IMG/VR virus record: IMGVR_UViG_3300042562_000515
Span: 1 to 36,870 of that record
Strand: one strand, 5' to 3'
Length of the DNA stretch: 36,870 bases
DNA from: a virus
Part shown: positions 7,184 to 14,380 of the stretch, in pieces
Numbering within the stretch: the stretch's first letter is position 1
Layout of the letters: each line of letters begins with the position of its first letter
Notes under the pieces: generated by a model
The model's database searches: none
Told to the model about the DNA's origin: nothing
Seen by the model: only the letters and a program-made list of their open reading frames with translations
Made by a program: the position numbers and the translations under genes

Positions 7184-7862
7184 TTTTTTGAGAGTGAATT
7201 AAGTTCATTGCGATTTCGTATTCATTTTTTATTGAATCCATTTTATCAATTTTTGGATGATTAAAACCATTTGATTGAAAGCTGCCTTTAGGTCTTTCGT
7301 TTTTCTTCCACGTTCTGAGCCTTCCTTGGAGATTCCAAGTCTTTTCAAGTTCATACCTCATTTTTTTACCAGTTTGGTTTTCTTCACTCCAGTAATGGTA
7401 GAAGTCTAACAATAAATTTTTATCATATTCTGACAAATAATTTTTGATAGTGTCAGCAAACGATAGTTTGCGTTGTTCTATATCAACCTTAGGATTAACA
7501 TTTTTATTTTCATTTTCCATTATACATAATGCATCTACCCTTATACATTCTTCTTCTACATCTACATTATACATTGCCTTACCGTTTGCTTCTGGTTTGC
7601 TTATTTCTTGCTTATCGTTTGCTTCTGGTTTGTTAGTTGATTGCTTGGTCTTAGGTTTATTTCCATTCTCATATTTTCGAATATTGGCATCAATGTTCGG
7701 TTTAATTAAAGTGAAAATTGCTCTGGAAACACCTTGTAAATCAGTTTCTTTAAAATTCATACCGTATTCAAAAACGGCATTCCAAACCTCTGCTTGAGTA
7801 GGTTTATCTAGGTCTTTTATCGCATCAAAAAAAGACCTATAAATTATCATTGAATCTCTCAT
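7161..7862 (-). CDS. DUF6291-like replication initiation protein
   Basis: A 233-residue protein. The N-terminus (MIIYRSFFDAIKDLDKPTQA, followed by FEYGMNF and a segment AIFTLIKPNIDAN at about 50-60) matches the DUF6291 layout common in phage and plasmid replication-initiation-like proteins of Bacteroidetes. A low-complexity KPEAN-rich linker occupies about residues 66-95, then a C-terminal helical domain (about 120-215) resembles DnaD/O-protein C-termini. The start is the ATG at 7862, 11 bases after the U-tract of a predicted terminator/structured RNA, so expression may depend on read-through. A second ATG at 7850 would also leave the domain intact. Confidence 0.7.
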   Translation of the reverse strand: MRDSMIIYRSFFDAIKDLDKPTQAEVWNAVFEYGMNFKETDLQGVSRAIFTLIKPNIDANIRKYENGNKPKTKQSTNKPEANDKQEISKPEANGKAMYNVDVEEECIRVDALCIMENENKNVNPKVDIEQRKLSFADTIKNYLSEYDKNLLLDFYHYWSEENQTGKKMRYELEKTWNLQGRLRTWKKNERPKGSFQSNGFNHPKIDKMDSIKNEYEIAMNLIHSQKNEPTNSN

Positions 7863-7872
7863 ATCTGGGTAA

Positions 7873-8003
7873 TAAAAAAACCTTATCCGACTTTCATTGG
7901 TGAACCCAGCCCAGCAGCTGCCAATTACTCATCGAATAAGGTCTTTAAATGTCTTTTTTTGCTGGAATAACTACCGTGTGGGTTCAATCACATTGTTCGG
8001 TAA
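7873..8003 (-). ncRNA. Candidate structured leader or small RNA with pseudoknot and terminator
   Basis: Read on the minus strand. Hairpin 1: UACCG (8002-7998) and UGUG (7992-7989) pair with CGGUA (7976-7972) and CACA (7980-7977), with a 5-base bulge and an 8-base loop. Hairpin 2: an 11-bp outer stem (7942-7932 with 7890-7880), an inner stem (7925-7921 with 7900-7896) and a 4-bp cap (7920-7917 with 7910-7907). The only imperfect pair of the outer stem is G-U on this strand but C-A on the other. The hairpin 1 loop UGAACC (7986-7981) complements the 6-base bulge GGUUCA (7906-7901) of hairpin 2. A T-run follows (7879-7874). No known class is recognised. Confidence 0.5.
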
Positions 8004-8009
8004 CGGCTG

Positions 8010-8040
8010 CAAATATAAATCTATTTTTGTAATAGAAAAA
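8010..8040 (-). promoter_or_regulatory. Probable promoter for the structured leader and replication operon
   Basis: TATATTTG (8017-8010, minus strand) is a perfect Bacteroidetes -7 box. The expected -33 position (8040-8037) is TTTT rather than TTTG. Initiation about 7 bases downstream would place the RNA 5' end near 8003, at the base of hairpin 1. The promoter lies across the end of the 8021-8452 gene. Confidence 0.45.
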
Positions 8041-8452
8041 TTAATACTCCAAAAAATCCAAAAGAAATAAAAGCAAGCGCACCAGCTACGGTCTTCCAGA
8101 CTGAAATATCTCTTTCCATTTCTTCCATTTTCAAATGATCATCCACAGCCATCAATTCCAGACCATCGGCATAGCTTCGGCCCTTTTCGATGGCTTTTCC
8201 AACCTCAACCGAAATCCGAGTATTTAACTCATCTCTTTCGGCTCGGTAGTAATCTCTGGACTTACGCATCGCATCCAACTTATTGCGCAGGGCTGATGTC
8301 TTATTAAGTTCTCTAGTCCAGTTCTCTGGGATCCAGACCGATGGTTTACTAGTTGTTTCCAGTTGGATAAAGTTAGTTTCTGGATTTGTCTTAATTACCT
8401 TCCAGAAGTCGCCAGCTATCTGGTAGCCATCCTGCTTTTGCTCGTTAATCAT
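8021..8452 (-). CDS. Coiled-coil protein with a C-terminal membrane anchor
   Basis: A 143-residue protein. The N-terminal part (IAGDFWKVIKTNPETNFIQL) reads as a small domain; residues about 55-120 are heptad-like and charged (LRNKLDAMRKSRDYYRAERD), and the last 25 residues form one hydrophobic span (VAGALAFISFGFFGVLIFLL), so a tail-anchored membrane protein is predicted. Start ATG at 8452 is preferred over the extension to 8500, which would run through a possible promoter. Function unknown; replication-complex tethering or superinfection exclusion are guesses. Confidence 0.65.
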   Translation of the reverse strand: MINEQKQDGYQIAGDFWKVIKTNPETNFIQLETTSKPSVWIPENWTRELNKTSALRNKLDAMRKSRDYYRAERDELNTRISVEVGKAIEKGRSYADGLELMAVDDHLKMEEMERDISVWKTVAGALAFISFGFFGVLIFLLQK

Positions 8453-8468
8453 AATATTAATTTTTTTG

Positions 8469-8501
8469 CAAATTAAATAAACTGAAACCGATTTGTGCAA
8501 A
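8469..8501 (-). promoter_or_regulatory. Possible promoter for the membrane coiled-coil gene
   Basis: On the minus strand TTTG (8501-8498) is followed after 21 bases by TTAATTTG (8476-8469), close to the TAnnTTTG box. The spacing is 2 bases longer than in the best promoters here, so this is weak. Confidence 0.3.
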
Positions 8502-8942
8502 TTATTTTTTCTCTGTCAATTTCAACGGTTTACGTTTGTCAAAATACCAGTCTATAAGGGCCACAACTTCATCAAGTGACCAAGATACCCAGCAGAGGTA
8601 ACCTAGCCGAGCCAAGTCTTCCAGCCAGTCCATCTGGTTTTGAGTAGGCTGGTTCTTGCCTACCTTTAACTCGATAGCTAGACCTTTGAAGCCTTGCCTC
8701 TGGTTTAGGATTAAGCAATCTGGAACTCCAGACTTGACACCCATTTTTTTGAATTTTATCGCCTCCAGCAGATTTCTTTTGCCACCGTTAGGCGAGTGGA
8801 ACCAGACAGCCTCGCTAAAGTCTAAGTAAGTGGCTACCTGCTTCTGAAGATTGTCTTCAGTGCCTTTATATAGTGGAAATTGACCGAGTTCTGGCCGTTC
8901 TGCACCTTCGAATATAAATTTGAATCCTACCAATTTTTGCAA
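8502..8942 (-). CDS. VRR-NUC family nuclease
   Basis: A 146-residue protein with a complete VRR-NUC core: FHSPNGGKRN at 49-58, the acidic GVPDCLIL at 72-79 (D75), then AIELKVGKNQPTQNQ at 89-103 (E91 and K93), forming the PD-(D/E)XK-type site. VRR-NUC phage proteins are stand-alone structure-specific nucleases, probably Holliday-junction or flap resolving. No in-frame ATG exists before the catalytic core, so a TTG start at 8942 (or a TTG three codons later) must be used. It is divergent from the HTH gene at 8985 across a 42-base gap. Confidence 0.85.
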   Translation of the reverse strand: MQKLVGFKFIFEGAERPELGQFPLYKGTEDNLQKQVATYLDFSEAVWFHSPNGGKRNLLEAIKFKKMGVKSGVPDCLILNQRQGFKGLAIELKVGKNQPTQNQMDWLEDLARLGYLCWVSWSLDEVVALIDWYFDKRKPLKLTEKK

Positions 8943-8967
8943 TTATCAATAATAAGGCACAAATTTG
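8936..8967 (+). promoter_or_regulatory. Early promoter for the plus-strand recombination cassette
   Basis: TTTTTGCAATTA at 8934-8945 resembles the -33 region shared by the three other early promoters (TTTTGCARTTAAAATAA), and CAAATTTG (8960-8967) lies where the TAnnTTTG box is expected, with a 20-base spacer. The -7 box sits in a palindrome (TGCAAATTTGTGC on the minus strand), so initiation in both directions or operator function is possible. Confidence 0.45.
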
Positions 8968-8984
8968 CATTTTAAATCTAAGAA

Positions 8985-9326
8985 ATGAACTACTTACCGA
9001 TGACCGATTTTTGTGCAAAATACGGCATTAAGCAATATACACTATGCAGAAGAATAACGGAATATCAGACTGGGTATGTAGATGGTCGTAAGAAGCCACA
9101 GATTGCAGAGAATGATTACAACATAGCACTAGCTCGTGTTCACTCAGCAATCAAAGCGCATAGGCCGCCAAAAGAAAATCTGCTGGTTGATGACTATATA
9201 AAGAAATACAAGATTAGCCCTACTAGATTGAAGGCTCGCTGGAAGTCCATCCAGAAGGTAAAAATTGGTGATCAAATCTACATTGCCGACATCCGAAACA
9301 ATTTGAGGCATTTTGGTCTAATTTAA
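8985..9326 (+). CDS. Small protein with two tandem HTH-like repeats
   Basis: A 113-residue basic protein. Residues 6-24 (MTDFCAKYGIKQYTLCRRI) and about 67-85 (VDDYIKKYKISPTRLKARW) are related halves of a helix-turn-helix pattern, indicating an internal duplication. The second copy continues into KVKIGDQIYIADI, a wing-like strand pair as in excisionase/MerR-type domains. It is the first plus-strand gene after the divergent region and the only evident sequence-specific regulator of the early genes, so it may control the switch between strands. Start ATG at 8985. Confidence 0.65.
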   Translation: MNYLPMTDFCAKYGIKQYTLCRRITEYQTGYVDGRKKPQIAENDYNIALARVHSAIKAHRPPKENLLVDDYIKKYKISPTRLKARWKSIQKVKIGDQIYIADIRNNLRHFGLI

Positions 9327-9352
9327 TTTCAATCATAACTGACTGATTTCTA

Positions 9353-9392
9353 AAGGTATAAAAAATATTTTTAAAAATAATTGCGATACCTT
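9353..9392. repeat. Inverted repeat upstream of the early promoter
   Basis: AAGGTAT (9353-9359) and ATACCTT (9386-9392) form a perfect 7-base inverted repeat around a 26-base AT-rich spacer, ending 10 bases before the -33 box of the promoter at 9403. No T-run follows on the plus strand, so it is more likely an operator or weak hairpin than a terminator. Confidence 0.4.
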
Positions 9393-9402
9393 GAAAATAT
9401 AT

Positions 9403-9433
9403 TTTGCAGTTAAAATAAATTAGACTACATTTG
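9403..9433 (+). promoter_or_regulatory. Strong Bacteroidetes-type early promoter (copy 1)
   Basis: TTTG (9403-9406), a 19-base spacer and TACATTTG (9426-9433) match the consensus exactly. The -33 flank TTTTGCAGTTAAAATAAA is identical to that at 18141 and nearly so at 14964. The A-rich leader, beginning CATCATCAAACAACAACA, reaches ATG 9467 and is also shared with the 18142 promoter. Confidence 0.75.
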
Positions 9434-9466
9434 CATCATCAAACAACAACAAAAAACAACAAGACA

Positions 9467-9676
9467 ATGACAATTCAAAAAAACACCACCATTTCAGCAG
9501 TTTCAATTTGTGATTCAAATTGTAAGTGGACTGCAAAAGTTTTAGACCGTAAAGGCGATTTTATAACCGCTCAAATCAATGGCGAAATCGTTAGAAAAAA
9601 AGTAAAAAAGTCATTTGATGGCTCTGAGTATGTTATGCTTTTAGGTTCTTATTCAATGGCTCCAATGTTTTCTTAA
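9467..9676 (+). CDS. Small early protein, unknown
   Basis: A 69-residue protein directly behind early promoter copy 1. The composition is strand-rich (KWTAKVLDRKGDFITAQING), suggesting a small beta-barrel, perhaps SH3-like or OB-like. No family recognised. The ATG at 9467 is chosen; the upstream TTG at 9431 lies within the -7 box itself. First gene of a leader that starts identically to the 18200 gene, so likely expressed early and strongly. Confidence 0.65.
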   Translation: MTIQKNTTISAVSICDSNCKWTAKVLDRKGDFITAQINGEIVRKKVKKSFDGSEYVMLLGSYSMAPMFS

Positions 9677-9680
9677 TAAG

Positions 9681-9974
9681 ATGAAAAGAAACCGAGAAAC
9701 AGAAACAATAGAAGGATATTACGAATCGCTGGAAGGCTACGGAATAGAATACGAAGTCCTATGGGAGTTCGAAGGGTTTGATGGAATTGGTGAGTATGAA
9801 TACTGGGGCCAGATTTGTAATGATCAAGGCAAGGCAATCTGGAACGTAGCAAATATCAAATTTCTAAGCGCAACCGATGAAGATGGTAATGAGGTTGATA
9901 TAGCAAGCATTCCAACAGAGTATATTAAAGGCTGGATGGAAGACATTGAAGAAAATGCAGAATTTGACAATTAA
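9681..9974 (+). CDS. Acidic early protein, unknown
   Basis: A 97-residue, strongly acidic protein (many Glu, Asp, Tyr; YESLEGYGIEYEVLWEFEGF near the start). It follows the previous gene by 4 bases. The acidity and size are like DNA-mimic or anti-restriction inhibitors, but no family is recognised and this is only a compositional hint. Confidence 0.65.
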   Translation: MKRNRETETIEGYYESLEGYGIEYEVLWEFEGFDGIGEYEYWGQICNDQGKAIWNVANIKFLSATDEDGNEVDIASIPTEYIKGWMEDIEENAEFDN

Positions 9975-10000
9975 TTTTTAACTTTTAACAATCAATAAAA

Positions 10001-10309
10001 ATGGCAATGATTATTTCAGCAAGTATAGATCTTGCAAAAATCGACACCTCCAGAATAGTAGCTGGAAAGAACGGTGCAAAGTATTATAACATCAGCATCA
10101 ATATTAATGATGAAGCAGATCAGTATGGCAATAACGCTTCAGTAGTAACCAACCAGACCAAGGAAGAACGTGATGCTAAGACCGCAAAGGTTTATCTGGG
10201 CAATGGTAAGACTGTCTGGTCATCAGAAGGCGCACCAGTAGCTACTCAGCCAGCAGCCAAGAAAGTAAGCGTTCCAGTTCAATCTAACGATTCAGATCTT
10301 CCTTTTTAG
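10001..10309 (+). CDS. ssb: Single-stranded DNA-binding protein
   Basis: A 102-residue protein with an OB-fold-like N-terminal domain (about 5-75), an Ala/Pro/Val-rich linker (APVATQPAAKKVSVPVQ) and the acidic C-terminal tip SDLPF that SSB proteins use to recruit partner enzymes. It is shorter than bacterial SSBs, as usual for phages. It sits one base before the ERF annealase, consistent with a recombination/replication module coating and annealing single strands. Confidence 0.8.
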   Translation: MAMIISASIDLAKIDTSRIVAGKNGAKYYNISININDEADQYGNNASVVTNQTKEERDAKTAKVYLGNGKTVWSSEGAPVATQPAAKKVSVPVQSNDSDLPF

Positions 10310-10310
10310 T

Positions 10311-10835
10311 ATGGAATCACTAATCAAAATCCAAGCCGAGTTGAAAGTTCCAAAAGGAAACTTCAATTCATTCGGAAAGTATAAATATCGAAGCTGCGAA
10401 GACATAATCGAAGCAGCCAAGCCTATACTTCTGAAGTATTCCGCAATGCTTATCTTGACCGATCGTGTTGTAGTAATCGCTGGTAAATGGTTTATGAAAT
10501 CTACCGCCTGCTTGACCATCGCAGAAAAAGAAATCTGCGTTTCTGGTTATGCAGAACTAGCCGAACATAAAGGAATGAGTGCAGAGCAGGCAACTGGAAC
10601 GGCATCTTCATATGCTCGGAAATATGCCTTGAATGGCTTATTTCTAATCGATGAAACAGAAGCAGATCCAGACTCTCAATTCAAGCCATTGCCTTTAATA
10701 TCGGCAAATCAATACGAGAAATTGCTGGAACGAGTTAAGACTGGAGATGCAACCGTGATTGAATCAGCGCAAAAAGCATTTCAGTTGAATGCTGGCCAAA
10801 TTAAAGAACTTAAACAAAGCCTACCTACTCAATGA
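10311..10835 (+). CDS. erf: ERF-family single-strand annealing protein
   Basis: A 174-residue recombinase. It shows the ERF signature: LKVPKGNFNSFGKYKYRSCE near residues 11-30, and SSYARKYALNGLFLIDETEAD at about 118-138, the family's most conserved stretch. ERF proteins anneal complementary strands, helping genome circularisation and recombination. It overlaps the next gene as ATGA, and lies behind SSB. Length is within the family range; the C-terminus (about 145-174) is variable. Confidence 0.88.
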   Translation: MESLIKIQAELKVPKGNFNSFGKYKYRSCEDIIEAAKPILLKYSAMLILTDRVVVIAGKWFMKSTACLTIAEKEICVSGYAELAEHKGMSAEQATGTASSYARKYALNGLFLIDETEADPDSQFKPLPLISANQYEKLLERVKTGDATVIESAQKAFQLNAGQIKELKQSLPTQ

Positions 10836-11293
10836 CCAGCGCATCAGTAATTAATCTTGGCCCTAACAATGGGGCTGAGATTGAATCCTTCGCACTCCAG
10901 ACAATTGCACAGATTGAAGATGGCGAATACTCAGCACTTGAATTATTCATCAAGTGTAAGGCATTTCAGAAGTCAATTGACCTAATCCTGCAAGGAGTTG
11001 AAGAATCAGCCCTAAACGAGGCCCAGAGAGAAGGAAAATCGTTTGCCAAGTATAACGCTTCGGTATCGATTCGTGAGATGGGTACTAAGTGGTTTTATGA
11101 CAAAACCAATGACCCGACTATCAAAGAAATCCAAGAAGAAAAAGCAGATATTATTGAACAAGAGAAGGATCGCCAGACATTTTTAAAGTCGCTTAAATTT
11201 CCGACTGTTGTATTGAACGAAGAAACTGGAGAACTGGTACAGATATTTCCAGCCAGAAAAGAATCAAAAACTGGTCTTGTAATCAGTTTTTAA
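10832..11293 (+). CDS. Hypothetical protein downstream of ERF
   Basis: A 153-residue, acidic, mostly helical protein. It starts by ATGA overlap with the ERF stop, so it is probably a partner of the annealase or the exonuclease-like module, though no nuclease motif is visible. The central part contains EEKADIIEQEKDRQTFLKSL, probably a coiled coil. A bidirectional terminator follows 40 bases downstream. Confidence 0.65.
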   Translation: MTSASVINLGPNNGAEIESFALQTIAQIEDGEYSALELFIKCKAFQKSIDLILQGVEESALNEAQREGKSFAKYNASVSIREMGTKWFYDKTNDPTIKEIQEEKADIIEQEKDRQTFLKSLKFPTVVLNEETGELVQIFPARKESKTGLVISF

Positions 11294-11333
11294 AATATGG
11301 GTTATAAATTGTTATGTTTTATTGTTTGATTTA

Positions 11334-11369
11334 TAAAAAAAGGGAGGCTTTTGGCCTCCCTCTTTTTTT
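11334..11369. terminator. Bidirectional terminator between recombination genes and capsid
   Basis: AGGGAGGC (11341-11348) pairs with GCCTCCCT (11354-11361), loop TTTTG, flanked by A-run and T-run. It ends both the plus-strand early cassette and the minus-strand capsid operon, which converge here. Confidence 0.85.
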
Positions 11370-11384
11370 AACAATAGTTTAAAA

Positions 11385-12506
11385 CTAGGCTTGCGTAAAC
11401 TTAGCCAAGTAGATACCATTGACACCAGCTAATTTGTCTGGTGCTGCAAACATTGCAGTAGGAGCAGTATAAACATCGAAGTACATCTCCATCCATACAG
11501 AATAAGCATCTCCACCCTCACCGCACTCAACTGGTGCGATACGAACATCGCACTTAACTTGTGGCAATGATGGTAAAGGCATTGTGAAACGATCAGTAAC
11601 ACCGATTCGGCCAAAGTTTCCAACATACTGCAAGAATGGAGTATAGATGGCAGAACCCGGAGCGATTACAAGACCGTTAGATTCAGCACCCAATGGAGTA
11701 ACTACATTTTGGTCATAATAGAACTGAGCAATGCCAGTGTTATCACGAACAGTTGAGAAGTTGATACCATTAGCAGCTTGACCGAAGTATCTAGAATCAT
11801 TCATCCAGATTGATTGCAATGGGCCAGCACCTCCAACGATGATTGGTGCACCATTTAGGCCAGTCTTCATATAGTCCTGCTTCATATCGAACAAGCCATT
11901 TGCGTTGATGCCTCCATCAGCATTTTGCACTTGGTAAACAACCTCAGCAGTAGTTCCTCCTACGATAGTTCCTCGACCTCCAGAAATTGAAGAAATCAAT
12001 TGACTATTTACAGCTTGAATCAAAGCGTTAGAAGCCAAAGAGAAATCGCCAAATAGTTCACGAACTACCGACAATGCACCTTGAGCAGCACCTAATCCAT
12101 TGGCACGAGCAACGATTTGACCGGGATCATTTGAACCAGTCAAAACTACCAATTCAGAATAAGCAGCGCAATAAGAACGTAACGCAGCCTCAGTCATTGA
12201 GAAGTTGATGCCCTTATATTTTGTTACCTCGAAAGAATCTTCAACGTAAGGCATCTCTGGGCCTACTGAGCAATCAAATGAATCTTGAACATCAGTAGAA
12301 GTCAAACGATTCTTGTAAACAACTCGAACCTCTTTTTTATGACCAGTTCCATCATCATTCGCTTGACGGATGATTTGGCCCGGTACCATATTAGATGGAT
12401 CGTGAAGAGCAGCAAGTGTACCACCGAAAACATTGATGTTCGCAGGGTTGTTGATTAAGTTATCAGATAGCGATGTAAGAATCGCTGGGCAAATGTTTAA
12501 AGCCAT
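11385..12506 (-). CDS. Major capsid protein
   Basis: A 373-residue protein, with even hydrophobic/polar mix and no membrane segment. It follows a scaffold-like gene with a one-base TAATG overlap, the usual order for a major head protein, and it is the largest soluble protein in the head cluster. Residues about 50-130 (PNDDGTGHKKEV-like acidic and basic strand region) and the glycine-rich centre (LGAAQGALS, SSISGGRGTIVGG) suit the HK97-type fold, but sequence alone does not prove it. No homology was run. The major capsid role is inferred from location, size and composition. Confidence 0.7.
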   Translation of the reverse strand: MALNICPAILTSLSDNLINNPANINVFGGTLAALHDPSNMVPGQIIRQANDDGTGHKKEVRVVYKNRLTSTDVQDSFDCSVGPEMPYVEDSFEVTKYKGINFSMTEAALRSYCAAYSELVVLTGSNDPGQIVARANGLGAAQGALSVVRELFGDFSLASNALIQAVNSQLISSISGGRGTIVGGTTAEVVYQVQNADGGINANGLFDMKQDYMKTGLNGAPIIVGGAGPLQSIWMNDSRYFGQAANGINFSTVRDNTGIAQFYYDQNVVTPLGAESNGLVIAPGSAIYTPFLQYVGNFGRIGVTDRFTMPLPSLPQVKCDVRIAPVECGEGGDAYSVWMEMYFDVYTAPTAMFAAPDKLAGVNGIYLAKFTQA

Positions 12507-13411
12507 TATTGAGAGAAGTTTGTAATCGACTTGGCAGCGGTCTTCCCGATGTCAGCCAATGCACCAGTTATATAACTGGGTAAGGGAGTGCTGGTAGTTT
12601 GTGGGCTACCGTTAAACGAGGGCGTACCAGAAAAAATTGGGTTGGAGCCACCATTACCCGCCTCTTTCAATAATTTATTCTCCTGCAAAACTAATGCAGA
12701 AAGGTCTTTATATCCAAATTCTTTACCAGAAACCACTAACGGCAGCGTTTCATCTTGCATATTGACCAGCCGAGCCGAATTATTTTCGGCATCAAAAACA
12801 ACTTTACCGCCAAGCGATTGCAGTTTGGCATCCAGAACAGACTTATAGGCTGGAACTCTGGCAGCCTCTGGAATGGCATCATTCCATTGGATTCCAGATA
12901 ATTGGGCTTGTTCCCAAAGTCCTTGCATCTTACTAACAAATTTATGCTCGATGGATTTCTTTTCAGCCTCCGTTCTGGCTATTGTTTCATCAAGTTTGGT
13001 CTGGGCCTCTGAAATCTTTTTCAGATATTCTTCAGACTGGCCCTTAGATGATGATTTTTTGGCTTGTTCTTCAAGATCTTTAAGATGTTTGAAGGCCAGT
13101 TTTACTTTATCTCCAGAGTTCTTTGTCGATTTCAATTCATCAACAACCTCCAGAGGTAAGCCGTAATCTTTTGCCATCTTAATTATCTCTTCATCGTAGC
13201 CCATCATATAGTTACGGATAAAGTGGTTTTTAAGGTCAAGATTAGTCTTGGCCAGTTCAGAGTCAAATAGATTAGAATTGAACTTGGAAACTACCGCTTC
13301 GGGTACTTCTAGTTCATTCAATACCGATGCCGAAATGAGTAGGTTAAATTCTGGATCTTCTGCAATTCCAGCCTTTTTTGCTTGCGTTAATAAAAACTCT
13401 TTAAGGTTCAT
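12506..13411 (-). CDS. Probable head scaffolding protein
   Basis: A 301-residue protein with a long charged helical middle (about 110-165, KHLKDLEEQAKKSSSKGQSE region) and a Ser/Pro/Gly-rich C-terminal segment (NPIFSGTPSFNGSPQTT). Coiled-coil core plus low-complexity tail directly upstream of a major capsid gene is the classic scaffold layout. It overlaps the capsid start by one base and the upstream gene by one base. No protease domain is seen, so scaffold removal may use exit rather than cleavage; that is inference. Confidence 0.65.
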   Translation of the reverse strand: MNLKEFLLTQAKKAGIAEDPEFNLLISASVLNELEVPEAVVSKFNSNLFDSELAKTNLDLKNHFIRNYMMGYDEEIIKMAKDYGLPLEVVDELKSTKNSGDKVKLAFKHLKDLEEQAKKSSSKGQSEEYLKKISEAQTKLDETIARTEAEKKSIEHKFVSKMQGLWEQAQLSGIQWNDAIPEAARVPAYKSVLDAKLQSLGGKVVFDAENNSARLVNMQDETLPLVVSGKEFGYKDLSALVLQENKLLKEAGNGGSNPIFSGTPSFNGSPQTTSTPLPSYITGALADIGKTAAKSITNFSQ

Positions 13412-13842
13412 TATTGTACTTGGTCTAATAGTGAATCTGGCATTTCGATTTCTTCAGTCTTCTTTGATTTCTTTGGCTTTTCGGTTGCCTCTGCAACTGC
13501 TTTAGCTGATAATTCAGCTTGAATTTGCTCTCGTACTGACTTCTCGATGTCGGCCCTTAATCGTTCAATTAATTGCGGATCTGAAAGCGAATTGGTATCT
13601 GTTTTTTGTAGAACTGTACCATCTACGGCTACACCTAGAGGCCGAATCATTTTCCAGTTTCGTGAACGCTTATTGTAAGGCACTAAAAGTTCATTTAATG
13701 CGTGTTGTGCTGGCATCAAGACATTAAATGGCTGGTTATAATAACCACTTTTTGCATCCTTCTCCCAGCGTACCACCTCGACCTGCGCATTTTTACCCTT
13801 ACTGGCAATTGCTTCTCGAATGTAATTTAATCCGTCATTCAT
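13411..13842 (-). CDS. Hypothetical head-region protein
   Basis: A 143-residue protein: a compact N-terminal part (MNDGLNYIREAIASKGKNAQ, then a Trp/Tyr-bearing region to about 75) and a charged coiled-coil-like C-terminus (EKSVREQIQAELSAKAVAEA, then KKSKKTEEIEMPDS). It is the first gene after the capsid promoter at 13873 and overlaps the scaffold start by one base. It may be a capsid-assembly or decoration factor; no family recognised. Confidence 0.65.
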   Translation of the reverse strand: MNDGLNYIREAIASKGKNAQVEVVRWEKDAKSGYYNQPFNVLMPAQHALNELLVPYNKRSRNWKMIRPLGVAVDGTVLQKTDTNSLSDPQLIERLRADIEKSVREQIQAELSAKAVAEATEKPKKSKKTEEIEMPDSLLDQVQ

Positions 13843-13872
13843 ATTTTTTGCTATTAAAAAAAAGTATTACTG

Positions 13873-13902
13873 CAAATGTAGTTGGAAATTTGCATTTTCA
13901 AA
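13873..13902 (-). promoter_or_regulatory. Bacteroidetes-type promoter for the capsid operon
   Basis: On the minus strand, TTTG (13902-13899), 18-base spacer and TACATTTG (13880-13873) match the consensus. The ATG of the 143-residue gene is at 13842, leaving an A/T-rich leader of about 25 bases. Confidence 0.65.
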
Positions 13903-13906
13903 TTAG

Positions 13907-14380
13907 TTAGCAAGGCAAACAAGTAATAGTTTCCAGAGCCGTGAATGAGCAGGTAAAAAATGAGGTTTCAAACTGCCTTTCTTCAAGCCCGAAGTAATTT
14001 CTGGCGATGGTCTTGGAATCGTGAGAACTTCCATCATAACTTATTCCAGTAGTTCGGTTCAGTAGGCTCGATATGATGTATTCATCCTCTGGATTAATGG
14101 AATTGGCAGCTAGGGTAAAAGATACCTCACGGCTCAAAATTCGATTCATTCCACCTCCTTTCTGATCAGTTGGCTTGCTCGATTCTCGAACAACAAAAAA
14201 CACTAGTCTAAAATTATCATCAACTGCGCAGAAGTTGCTGCCATCAAGTGTAACGTAGTTGCCTGCTTGATTCGCAGTTAGCGATTCTACGGCTTCGCCA
14301 TAATTTAACAACTCTAAGCCATAGTTTTCAGAAGCAGACTGGCAGAACGCTTGTAATGCCGATTTAACAGTAGTTTTCAT
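13907..14380 (-). CDS. Probable neck/tail-terminator-type protein
   Basis: A 157-residue protein, mixed alpha/beta, ending in a Cys-rich tail (FTALETITCLPC). It follows a gp10-like neck protein with an ATGA overlap and precedes the capsid promoter, the region where head completion and tail-terminator proteins are usually encoded. No domain is recognised, so the role comes from position and size. Confidence 0.6.
   Translation of the reverse strand: MKTTVKSALQAFCQSASENYGLELLNYGEAVESLTANQAGNYVTLDGSNFCAVDDNFRLVFFVVRESSKPTDQKGGGMNRILSREVSFTLAANSINPEDEYIISSLLNRTTGISYDGSSHDSKTIARNYFGLEERQFETSFFTCSFTALETITCLPC

Noticed and set aside
7977-7992. tRNA T-arm-like sequence (GGTTCAATC)
   Set aside because: No acceptor stem, anticodon arm or CCA end fits around it; it is better explained as the loop of hairpin 1.
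9431-9466. Extension of the early gene upstream of 9467
   Set aside because: It would start with TTG inside the -7 box and encode a low-complexity region of leader sequence.
11429-11626. 65-residue frame within the capsid gene
   Set aside because: Shadow frame antiparallel to nothing and wholly inside the capsid coding region; no coding support.
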